Of a stretch of 14,867 nucleotides of DNA, positions 8,561 to 14,867 are shown one piece after another. The notes under the pieces were generated by a model. The model was given only the letters and a program-made list of their open reading frames with translations. It was not told the origin of the DNA and did no database searches. A program made the translations under genes and the position numbers. Every line of letters begins with the position of its first letter. Within the stretch, counting starts at the first letter, position 1. Source of the DNA: Coemansia sp. RSA 922 (Eukaryota; Kickxellomycota; Kickxellomycetes; Kickxellales; Kickxellaceae); assembly GCA_027577415.1 (NCBI GenBank), contig JANBQS010000599.1:1-14867 (forward strand), read 5' to 3'.

Positions 8561-8788
8561 AGTGATCCCACAGTCAAGTTACATGACCAAACCAATTGCC
8601 CAATCGGACTATTGATAATGTTGATGACGAGCTCTACTGCGCCATGACTTTGTTTACTAAAAGGACCACACACGGCAACTCGGCTTAGGTCCTTTATCAT
8701 CACTTCTAATAGCTTTTATTAATATGAGACATTAGAACGGTGACACTAGGCTCTAATAGCCAGATATAAGCTAGATACTTCCGTACTA
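8561..8788 (-). repeat. 228-bp inverted repeat, copy B
   Basis: On the minus strand it reads outward from the TAG (8788-8786) of the small gene at 8786-9139. Six nucleotides lie between the stop and AGTATCTAGC, exactly as in copy A. It contains an AATAAA just after the shared TCTCATATTA block, the conserved hairpin and the GTCATGGC-CAGTAG and TGTGGGATCAC blocks. The copies face each other 4.4 kb apart with OGG1 between them. Confidence 0.88.
8660..8695 (-). other. Conserved hairpin, copy B
   Basis: A perfect 8-bp stem, AAAGGACC paired with GGTCCTTT, encloses a 20-nt loop beginning TAAGCCG on the minus strand. Compared with copy A, both arms lack one base of an A/T pair, so pairing is preserved although the sequence differs. 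Confidence 0.62.
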
Positions 8789-9139
8789 TAATTGTATCTC
8801 CGTTGGAAGTTTTTCTCTGATTCTTCTTGGCATCTGCATCGCTGTTCCTTCCTTAGTGTAATAAACCTGGGTCACTGATTCACATTGGCTGACTATGCAG
8901 TTGCCCTCAATCCCATCAAAGTTATCAAAAAAGTCCTTGTTGAAATCATCCCTAACCACCAAGATAACAATATCCTCATCATTGCATGCTTCTGCAAAGA
9001 TGTTTGTGAAAAGACATCCATGTATGTTATCAAAAGCATACGAAACAATGTAGTCCTTGTCAGGGTATTTTGTGTTAACATAATTATGAATAGCATTCAA
9101 ATAAGCGAAATCGTCTTTTCTAATAATGGTAGCAGGCAT
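8786..9139 (-). CDS. Small protein, possible thioredoxin-like fold lacking CxxC
   Basis: This is a 117-residue protein starting MPATIIRKDDFAYLN, with its own TATA box about 108 bp upstream. It has no signal peptide, no membrane segment and no recognised family. Predicted by eye: helix (DDFAYLNAIHNYV), strand (KDYIVSYAFD), helix, strand (EDIVILVVRDD), then two strands (NCIVSQCE, TQVYYTKEG) and a C-terminal basic helix. That order fits a thioredoxin-like fold. At the active-site position it reads I-H-G-C instead of C-x-x-C, so only the second Cys would remain. DFA at residues 10-12 is shared with the 10624 and 12397 proteins (residues 9-11). The 3' end is duplicated at 3958. Oxidoreductase activity is not expected; a binding or regulatory role is a guess. 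Confidence 0.72.
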   Translation of the reverse strand: MPATIIRKDDFAYLNAIHNYVNTKYPDKDYIVSYAFDNIHGCLFTNIFAEACNDEDIVILVVRDDFNKDFFDNFDGIEGNCIVSQCESVTQVYYTKEGTAMQMPRRIREKLPTEIQL

Positions 9140-9246
9140 AGTAAGGCGTAGAACTTTTCAAACTTGTAGGTGCTAGTTGTTGAAGAAAATGATTAGTGTG
9201 GAATAAGAACAGTGAGGAGCGAGTATCAACACTTGTCTAGGCAGGG

Positions 9247-9255
9247 CCTTTTATA
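9247..9255 (-). promoter_or_regulatory. TATA box of the 8786-9139 gene
   Basis: TATAAAAGG on the minus strand lies about 108 bp before the ATG at 9139. It is followed by a leader with CAAC and pyrimidine runs, a typical strong fungal core promoter. Confidence 0.6.
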
Positions 9256-9318
9256 TGTCCTCAATTGTAGGGAGGACATTTTTCAAGTGCAAGGCATGGC
9301 CAACAAATAATCTGATTT

Positions 9319-9641
9319 TTACCTCTCCCCCAAGACAATGATGTCGTTGGTTGCGTAGTCATACTTTCTTTCCAACATATAACACACTGCTTTTGAATTG
9401 CAACCGGATGAGAAAATATGACCGTCTGAAACATAGCTAGAAGCAGTGTCGCTCACAGGCACTTTGTCTGAAGTAAGAGTGAGGTAAGAAATGCAAGCCC
9501 ATGCCAACTTTCAAGCAGTAATGATTTTATTTGAAGAAAGGCAGTCATGTGTTGAATCTGTTGAATCTGTTGAATCTGTTGAATGTGTGTCTGTTGGCAG
9601 CACCCGATTTTGCTTTCTAACTGTTTATTGGTGTTGAGCAT
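9319..9641 (-). CDS. Possible spliced or broken small gene (fragments)
   Basis: Two overlapping minus-strand frames suggest a spliced gene or a remnant. The first starts with ATG at 9641 (MLNTNKQLESKIG) and contains the IQQ repeats. The second ends in SKAVCYMLERKYDYATNDII and runs into a donor-like GAGAG/GTAAAA at 9321. Intron-like acceptors (CTTACTTCAG and GTTTCAG) lie between them. A TATA-like GCTATAAATA sits at 9691-9700. The segment YMLERKYDYATNDIIVLGE loosely resembles the helix-strand start of the 8786-9139 protein. No complete protein can be assembled with confidence, and the promoter of the 8786-9139 gene begins about 65 bp later. Confidence 0.2.
9552..9587 (+). repeat. Four tandem 9-bp units
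   Basis: TTGAATCTG occurs three times exactly and a fourth time as TTGAATGTG. On the minus strand it would code an Ile-Gln-Gln repeat in the frame starting at 9641. The unit length is a multiple of three, consistent with coding, but the array is short. Confidence 0.85.
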
Positions 9642-9848
9642 TGCTGGGACGTGTAGTTTGCCTTTTGTTTGCCATTGAGCCTATTGAATTTATTTATAGC
9701 ACTGCTCTCCAATCAACAGAAGACTTTAGCATGCTGCACCTCTCTCCTCCATGTATGCACAACTGAAAAAGAAAATCCAGAGGGGTTTGCCCCTTTTCCC
9801 TCCCCACATCCAAACTAGCAAGGTCTTCTTTCCTCCCAATTTCTATTC

Positions 9849-10244
9849 TCACTTTTTCTTAACATAACCAGGAAGTTTTATAACCTGTCTAGTAAACGCC
9901 ATCCCCGCAAACAACCCAAACACCAATGTACTCACAGTATACTGCATCTGAGTACTCGTACTAAGCTCATACTCCTTCTTCAACCGTCTCACATACCGGC
10001 ATGCCAAATATATAACGACAGTCTCCACAAAATGCACGCCAGCCAACGTATAAAGCACCAGCTGGAACACTCTCTGCGGAAGCAACCAGTAAACTAGCTC
10101 AGTCAGGCTACTGTGATATCCAATTGCCAAAACCAATAGCACAAGGAGTCCACCCAGCTCTGATACCATGATAGGTGGTGGTTGCAAATGGAACTTGATG
10201 GGTGTTGGAAGCATATCACCTGACTGCTGGAGGGCAGTAGACAT
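9849..10244 (-). CDS. Three-helix membrane protein, TMEM254/DUF4499-like
   Basis: This 131-residue integral membrane protein starts MSTALQQSGDML. The frame stays open upstream to a GTG at 10376, but no ATG precedes 10244. Three hydrophobic helices are visible at about 27-44, 59-83 and 102-121, with a Lys-rich tail ending VKKK. The pattern LAGVHFVETVVIYL then QYTVSTLVFGLFAGM resembles the TMEM254 (DUF4499) family, in which a helix with H-x-x-E (here His71, Glu74) is followed by a last helix starting with an aromatic-rich segment. The match is from memory of the family pattern, not a search. The family has no established molecular function; an endomembrane location is likely. AATAAA-type signals lie downstream near 9690. 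There is no visible link to neighbouring genes. Confidence 0.75.
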   Translation of the reverse strand: MSTALQQSGDMLPTPIKFHLQPPPIMVSELGGLLVLLVLAIGYHSSLTELVYWLLPQRVFQLVLYTLAGVHFVETVVIYLACRYVRRLKKEYELSTSTQMQYTVSTLVFGLFAGMAFTRQVIKLPGYVKKK

Positions 10245-10475
10245 GGCGTAAAGTGCATATGCACGCGTTTTTGGCAATGTCCAATACTTGGTGCATAGTA
10301 GTACTCGTTGTTTTGGTCTTTGCAAGTAGTTTTTAGTATGAGTAATTTTAGCTAGTGGCAGAATGCCAAAGTTCACCAGTCCCTACATCTTGTATTTAAA
10401 ATAAATAAAAGCTATAAAGATAAAAGGTGATCAAAAAGAACTACTCTATGGTTGCTGGGGCGCAGACCTTTAAAT

Positions 10476-10491
10476 ATGGACGGCAGTCCAT
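10476..10491. other. Short perfect hairpin ATGGAC-GGCA-GTCCAT
   Basis: A 6-bp stem with a 4-nt loop lies between two minus-strand genes. A CTTTAAATATGG TATA-like run overlaps its left edge. It may be a binding palindrome or chance. Confidence 0.3.
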
Positions 10492-10623
10492 GAGAAAAGT
10501 AACAAACTCTGTTACTGTTGATAATAGGACTGTTGGTCATGATGGTAGTGATTAAATCGCAAAAAGTAAATGTGGAATATCGCTGTCAGCCGTCGAAATC
10601 CTACACAGTCATCTGCTAAACTG

Positions 10624-11091
10624 TTATACTGCCCATTCTAGAATATATGGCAAGTTTGTAGATAACTGATTGAAATGGTCCGAGGTAATCTGCAATACTC
10701 CACCAGATATAGCTGGCAATAAAGCATTGTGAATATATACAAGTCTGTTGCAAATGACATAGAAGATAGTATCAGGGTCTTCGTAGTAACTTCTACAGAC
10801 AATATTTACAACTTGGTTGCTATTACCACTCGGGCCTTCATCGTTGTGGCAAATATGACTCACAATATACCTGCCATCAACTAGAGTATCAATATCCTCC
10901 GAGCCTGTATAAAGTGCAAAAAAACATCCACCCTGGAGAAAGGATATTCTCGGCAGAATTCCAGGCAGTCCAACTAAAGAAATTTCATCAGTACTTTCAT
11001 GGACGACAAACAGTACGACCATCCTGGAGTTGAGTGTGTCTACACGGGTTTTTATAAGTGCAAAATCGTTGGATACGTATACGTGGGCCAT
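10624..11091 (-). CDS. Small YTGSEDI-family protein with C-terminal extension
   Basis: This is a 155-residue protein starting MAHVYVSNDFALIK. Residues 1-80 align without gaps to the 12397-12726 protein with 28 identities, including DFA at 9-11 and FFALYTGSEDI at 57-67. After about residue 82 it carries roughly 70 residues not found in that paralogue, including SYYEDPDTIF (101-110) and a hydrophobic stretch (CNRLVYIHNALLPAI). The strand-helix order is compatible with a thioredoxin-like fold. The TGSED and YEDPD motifs recall TGSKD and YWKDPN of TXNDC17/DUF953, but the CPDC active site is absent. There is no signal peptide. A TATAAG lies only about 28 bp before the ATG, so the leader may be very short. 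Function is unknown. Confidence 0.72.
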   Translation of the reverse strand: MAHVYVSNDFALIKTRVDTLNSRMVVLFVVHESTDEISLVGLPGILPRISFLQGGCFFALYTGSEDIDTLVDGRYIVSHICHNDEGPSGNSNQVVNIVCRSYYEDPDTIFYVICNRLVYIHNALLPAISGGVLQITSDHFNQLSTNLPYILEWAV

Positions 11092-12396
11092 TCTTAGTCA
11101 CTCCAATTTATGTTGGTTCTTATACAGCAATAACGAGGAAAATAGGAAATATGAGAATTAGTTAGAGCAAGGTAATGAGAAATGCAAAAGAGAAATTACA
11201 GCCACCCCTCCAGACACACGAAAGAGATATTTCAAAGAAAGTACTAAAGGCAGTCTAAGCGAGCTCAAAAGGGTGAAACTATTTGTCTCAAAGGTAAGTC
11301 TTTTTGCATTTAATGGAGCGCAAAGCAGGAAAAGAGCCACCCTTTTGGCGTTTAATTGTGGCCCCACTTGCAAATGCTTTGGTCGGAGCTTTCTTGATTT
11401 CCAGTAATGTCAATTTATTGTAGCTTTAGGATAGGATGCCTCTCGAGTTTCTCTAACATGTAAAAAATCAGCAGGGGTCCTGTTGGATAATATTTATTTT
11501 ATCGGCCTGTTCCATCCGTTTACGGGACGCCATTCAGCGGATTAGCTGATTGGGATTAGTAGTGACACTCGACGACGTAGCGTTTATAAGTGTGCACGAC
11601 GGCGCACAAGATGAATGGTTTCTCTAGTTAGCCTAGCTCTGGATTTATTTTGTCTCTTTATTATAAACATACTCTATTTTACTATCTAAAAGTTGGCCTG
11701 TTGATCACTGTTAAATATATTTTTTGGATCTCTGTACCATTGTCCTATTTCTTGATTTGGCTCAGTTCAGTTCTCATGGTTCACTGATTTGTTTGAAACT
11801 TTGGATATAGTGCGTGTTTAACTAGTTAATATCTTTTCTTCTTTTTTCTCTAACCTTTCCAATATTTATTTTATTGACACAAGTTTTAATAAGCTATGCT
11901 AGTCTACTTCGCCCTTTTGCTAACTCACAACAACGAACAATAATGTCCATTCCAAGTGGAAATGGTGAGCACATCAGTGCCTTTTTTATAGGTTAGATGT
12001 TGTTAAAAGGTCTGATACAGATCTGGAGGTTCACACTTTAGAAAGGGCTACTTGCATGCAACAGTGCTTATTGCTTGGTGTGAGATCAACATAGTGTGGT
12101 TAGCAGTCGAAGGAAGGCTTCAACTGGAAGAATCCAACAATTAGCAACCACTCACTACTCATACCTTTATGACACTGTTGAGGAAAACATTTACTTTTAG
12201 TGACAATCATTGGCACATAATTGAAAACAAAGCTTTAAGCAAGTATACTATTTTATTGATAGTGTAAATGTAGACTAATAACTAGTGGTGCTATTCTTGT
12301 TGGCAAACAAAGTGCTGTGGAGAACAACTTGCAAGGAGTTGCTGTCAGCTATGTCTTCGCATACATGTACCATGCTAGTATCCGCTCTAAGTGGTA
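11092..12396. other. Intergenic, no gene seen
   Basis: About 1.3 kb of mostly A/T-rich DNA. The most gene-like spot is ATG at 11943 (MSIPSGN), followed at once by a donor-like GTGAGC at 11965. Downstream acceptors give only about 24 codons. A more G/C-rich patch at 11500-11620 includes a small TGTGC/GCACA palindrome. AATAAA on the minus strand near 12252-12257 is a likely poly(A) signal for the 12397 gene. Confidence 0.45.
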
Positions 12397-12726
12397 TTAC
12401 AAGTCGGACTTTGCCAAAGACAATTGATAAACTTCATCAAGCGCTATTTGAATGGCGGTGATGATTTCTGTTGCATCGGCGGTAGTAATAGTGACCACAC
12501 TATATGTGTCACTATTATATCTCCTGATATCTTCCGAGCCGGTGTAGAAAGCAAAAAACCATCCTTGCTTTCTTGTGCATAGCTCATGCAGCCTTTCATC
12601 CAATTTAATTTCCGGAATGCTGGCAGTTTTGTCACTCATAACAAATACTGTGCATCTATTCGAGCTGAGCTCATTCATGCGCTTCCCAATGTCAGCAAAG
12701 TCCGAAAACATTGGTAGTTTGCTCAT
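12397..12726 (-). CDS. Small YTGSEDI-family protein
   Basis: This is a 109-residue protein starting MSKLPMFSDFADIG, with a TATA box about 125 bp upstream and a pyrimidine-rich leader. Its paralogue at 10624-11091 shares 28 of the first 80 residues without a gap and the motif FFAFYTGSEDI at the identical residues 57-67. The 39-nt DNA around the motif is also similar between the genes. By eye: helix (DFADIGKRMNEL), strand (RCTVFVMS), helix (LDERLHELC), strand (WFFAFYTGSED), strand (TYSVVTITT), helix (ATEIITAIQIALDEVYQL). This is the order of a thioredoxin-like fold, but no CxxC and no cis-Pro motif is present. No signal peptide or membrane helix is seen. It is a lineage-specific orphan by all I can tell. 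Confidence 0.78.
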   Translation of the reverse strand: MSKLPMFSDFADIGKRMNELSSNRCTVFVMSDKTASIPEIKLDERLHELCTRKQGWFFAFYTGSEDIRRYNSDTYSVVTITTADATEIITAIQIALDEVYQLSLAKSDL

Positions 12727-12850
12727 TATTTTGTTTCACGGGCGTGCGTAGGTTCTTGTGCTAGAATATAAGGCAGAGTGGGTAAGGTGAGAAGAAACGA
12801 ATGTATGGTGAAGAGAAGTGTGAAAAAATTGGGCGGCCACCCTAGCTCAC

Positions 12851-12860
12851 ATTTTATAGG
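12851..12860 (-). promoter_or_regulatory. TATA box of the 12397-12726 gene
   Basis: CCTATAAAAT on the minus strand lies about 125 bp before the ATG at 12726. The leader that follows is rich in C and T, as in fungal core promoters. Position and context match the TATA box of the 8786-9139 gene. Confidence 0.6.
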
Positions 12861-13150
12861 ATAAATCCAATGGTGATGTAGAGGCATTGCGGCTCCCAAC
12901 CCAAGCAATGCTGAAAATAATGCAAACACGTGTTTCTAATAGCGTCATCACACTTTCAAAGAAGTGCTAGGCAAGAAAACAACCACTTTCTCTATTTGTA
13001 GCATCCCATTACACAAACATTCCCTCACTGCTATTAGCCAAGAAACGCCAAACCTGTTTCTTTGATGGCTAATGGATTGAAGCCTCCTTCCTCCCTTTTT
13101 GGAGATGACGAAAACCGCAGTTGGAGTAGCCAATGGTGTAATGACAGTTC

Positions 13151-13399
13151 ATGCTGACGCAGCATTTTTCAAAGAACAGTCCTTTCAAAGAAGCTGTTGG
13201 TGAGCAAAGCATTTTCTTTTTTCTTTACACTCGACCACGCCCGCCCACTTCCAAGGACATTGGCTTCCCCCTTTTCGAAGGCCAAGGCATTTTATTAACT
13301 GCTGTTGAAGGTGATGAAACCATGTTTTCGGCATATAGGAGGCATGGTCTAAGCGCAAGCCAACTGGGAGTTTTTGAGTTGTTTCTCTGTATGACTTAA
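13151..13399 (+). CDS. Weak candidate small protein
   Basis: An 82-codon frame begins with ATG (MLTQHFSKNSPFKEAV) and ends at TAA, with a stop just before the ATG. It contains IFFFLYTRPRPPTSKD, then ILLTAVEGDETMFSAYRRHG and GVFELF. This order of hydrophobic strand, acidic turn and helix could be a further thioredoxin-like relative on the opposite strand. The resemblance is by eye only, no TATA box is evident, and the frame may be chance. A G/C-richer continuation at 13427-13648 in another frame has no ATG at its beginning. Confidence 0.22.
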   Translation: MLTQHFSKNSPFKEAVGEQSIFFFLYTRPRPPTSKDIGFPLFEGQGILLTAVEGDETMFSAYRRHGLSASQLGVFELFLCMT

Positions 13400-14512
13400 A
13401 ACAGTGCTCTGTCCAGCAATCAATGGGTGGACCACCGTCAAGAACATGCGATAACAATGCCTTTGGGCTTTAGCTCTAAACTAGGGGGCAATCCAATTGT
13501 GCTACTTGCAACAACGTCCATCACGGTCGCAATTGTCTTGCATCAAAAGCTCAAGTGTGTTGTACCAGTTGTGGGCAAAGGCACTGTGGCTTGGCTAGAA
13601 AATATTAGAGCTATATGCACACAATGTATGTTAGTCATCCAATATTAGAACCCTTTTATCATCAAATGGCAGTTTGTCCTTGCAAAATACAAGGAATGAG
13701 CTGTGTAGGCTCTCAGTGGCGAGATGGCTGTGTTAGTACCGATTGCTCGTGAAATTATAAGTGGGGAGGTGCTGTCAGCTGAGAGTAAACTGCGGCAAGT
13801 GGGCACAAGCAGTCGCCGCAAGAATTGGGGGGTGAGGGGGTGGTGGTTCGGCACTTGATAGCGTCTCGGCCTCCACTTTTTTTACTCCCTCCCTCTCTCC
13901 ATGCTCATCTCCCCCCACTTGTATATTACGAGAGACACATGGGGATATACACTTTGCCCCCCGTTTTATTTCATTTTTTCTTCTTTTATATTCCTGGGAT
14001 GCCCAGACTACCATTGCTATGGTGGTTATGATTCGAAAAAATAAAAGCAAGTTCAGAATTGACCTGATTAGTAATAAGCTTGAATAATGGATTTGGCAAA
14101 GAAGGTTTGCCATGTTGTGGCGGGGGAGGATGTCTTGCAGTCCATGTGGCTAACGCCTTCTTTTTTTTTTTTTTATTCCGGCTGGATGGGACGTTTAGTT
14201 TCATTGTTGTTTCTGTTGTTGCCGCATGCTTTGGGGCAACTTTTTTCCCTCAACACAAACATGCCTAAACTACCGACCATTGATGGTCTCTTTTTTGTTT
14301 TTATCGCATCCTTCCTTTCCTAAATCTTTTTTCTGTTTCATTCATATTTAGATTTTCTTTAGCTTTTTTATGTAATGCACTGAACCTCGGTGTGCCTTGT
14401 CAGTGACAAGTACGCTTTCAGTCATCACTCTTCAGACTCGTTCAGTTTCACATCTCAATTATCAGTTGAAAAAAAAGGTTTAGCAGTTGGCGGAGAGAGC
14501 GGGAAACTCCGT
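13400..14512. other. Intergenic, no gene seen; poly-T tract
   Basis: No supported gene. The stretch has many T and C runs, including 14 T at 14161-14174, typical of promoter-proximal fungal DNA. An ATG at 14087 opens a 78-codon frame made mostly of Phe and Leu from those T runs, which is best read as non-coding. The last part is the likely promoter and leader of the small gene at 14590. Confidence 0.45.
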
Positions 14513-14583
14513 GTAAGAGCAAACTGTCGCCCCACCTTGTCATATTCTCTCACTGGCATCTCTTATATATATTTTTCTTACAG
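14513..14583 (+). other. Probable leader intron, 71 bp
   Basis: The donor GTAAGA follows CTCCGT. The acceptor TTTTTCTTACAG ends 6 nt before the ATG at 14590, after a T-rich tract, and a CTCAC branch-like motif lies inside. The exon before it has no ATG in the matching frame back to a stop at 14381, so the intron would lie in the 5' untranslated region unless further upstream exons exist. Confidence 0.55.
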
Positions 14584-14589
14584 CAAACA

Positions 14590-14673
14590 ATGTCCGGCGA
14601 ACGAGTACAAGGAGCGAAAGCATATCGGGATTACCCGCCACCATCCCGACCTCCATCGATAATGGACTTCTAG
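14590..14673 (+). CDS. Possible 27-residue protein or last exon
   Basis: ATG directly after a good splice acceptor opens a 27-codon frame beginning MSGERVQGAKAYRDY and ending PSIMDF, TAG. Its DNA is clearly more G/C-rich than the flanks, as in the other coding regions here, and its composition is protein-like (charged start, Pro-rich middle). There is no membrane segment. It may be a complete micro-protein or the final exon of a longer gene. Reading back across the intron adds an open but ATG-less stretch including LAVGGESGKLR. No family is recognised. Confidence 0.4.
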   Translation: MSGERVQGAKAYRDYPPPSRPPSIMDF

Positions 14674-14867
14674 CATATATATTTTTTTCCCATGGCGCAC
14701 ACACAGAACCAGAGTTTGGAAACAGCTAGTGTATTTTTTTATATCAAACTTGTAACATAATAGAATTAACCATTGCTTATTAATACTCTGCAACTTTTTG
14801 CATACTGCAATGATTGCTCACACGATATGTTCACATGCAAATACATTCGTCTTCTTGGTATCAGGCA

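Noticed and set aside
8495..8647. 50-codon plus-strand frame (MLDQKEFLKILL...) overlapping repeat copy B
   Set aside because: The matching strand of copy A has several in-frame stops, so coding is not conserved between copies. It lies antisense to a 3' region.
8595..8660. tRNA-like or SINE A box (TGGCGCAGTAG) inside the repeat
   Set aside because: No convincing B box (GGTTCGANNCC) follows at the right distance in either copy, and no cloverleaf can be drawn.
3958..8788. Terminal inverted repeats of a 4.8-kb transposon
   Set aside because: The inverted copies enclose OGG1 and an unrelated minus-strand gene, not a transposase. The outer borders coincide with stop codons of paralogous genes, and no target-site duplication is seen.
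11591..11608. TGTGC/GCACA palindrome in a G/C-richer patch
   Set aside because: The stem is only 5 bp with no second copy or neighbouring gene to give it a role.
11943..12120. Mini-gene starting MSIPSGN with donor GTGAGC
   Set aside because: The best splice to TTTAG near 12042 gives only about 24 codons before a stop, too little to support a gene.
14087..14323. 78-codon frame with hydrophobic runs
   Set aside because: The Phe and Leu runs come from T tracts of a promoter-like region. It has no support as a membrane protein.

Overview
The window looks like nuclear DNA from a fungus. Introns are short (about 50-95 bp) with GTATGT or GTAAGA donors, and one carries a near-perfect TACTAA branch site. 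Intergenic DNA is A/T-rich, TATA boxes sit about 70-125 bp before start codons, and the housekeeping genes are typical eukaryotic ones. The species cannot be named from sequence alone. An early-diverging lineage is possible, but that is a guess.

Left part (1-3.4 kb), plus strand: a spliced gene for a large Ser-rich, probably disordered protein with four HxRxxS sites (the NDR/LATS-kinase consensus) and a basic amphipathic helix. It is followed 121 bp later by a complete low-molecular-weight protein tyrosine phosphatase (LTP1/ACP1 type). Middle (6.5-7.7 kb), plus strand: a complete OGG1-type 8-oxoguanine DNA glycosylase with its catalytic Lys and Asp. At 9.85-10.24 kb, minus strand: a three-helix membrane protein resembling the TMEM254/DUF4499 family. 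Near the right end: a possible 27-residue protein (14590-14673) whose start codon lies just after an intron.

The most unusual content is a group of very small proteins of no recognised family: minus-strand genes at 8786-9139, 10624-11091 and 12397-12726, and a less certain relative on the plus strand at 3548-3960. The 10624 and 12397 proteins align without gaps over their first 80 residues (28 identities by hand count) and share YTGSEDI at the same residue numbers. Their order of hydrophobic strands and helices suggests a thioredoxin-like fold without a CxxC active site. That fold is an inference that needs structure prediction. A further ORF at 5161-5694, fragments near 9.3-9.6 kb and an ORF at 13151-13399 may be relatives or remnants.

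The stop codons of the 3548 and 8786 genes both lie at the start of a 228-bp segment present in two inverted copies (3958-4185 and 8561-8788). The segment is roughly three quarters identical, clearly better conserved than the proteins in front of it. Each copy contains a hairpin with a 20-nt loop, and the two stems differ by a matched A/T insertion that keeps them paired. The region from 3.5 to 13.5 kb therefore looks like a fast-evolving accessory cluster interleaved with OGG1 and a membrane-protein gene. Most of the remaining intergenic DNA (4.2-5.1, 5.8-6.5, 7.7-8.5, 11.1-12.4 and 13.4-14.5 kb) shows no gene I can support.
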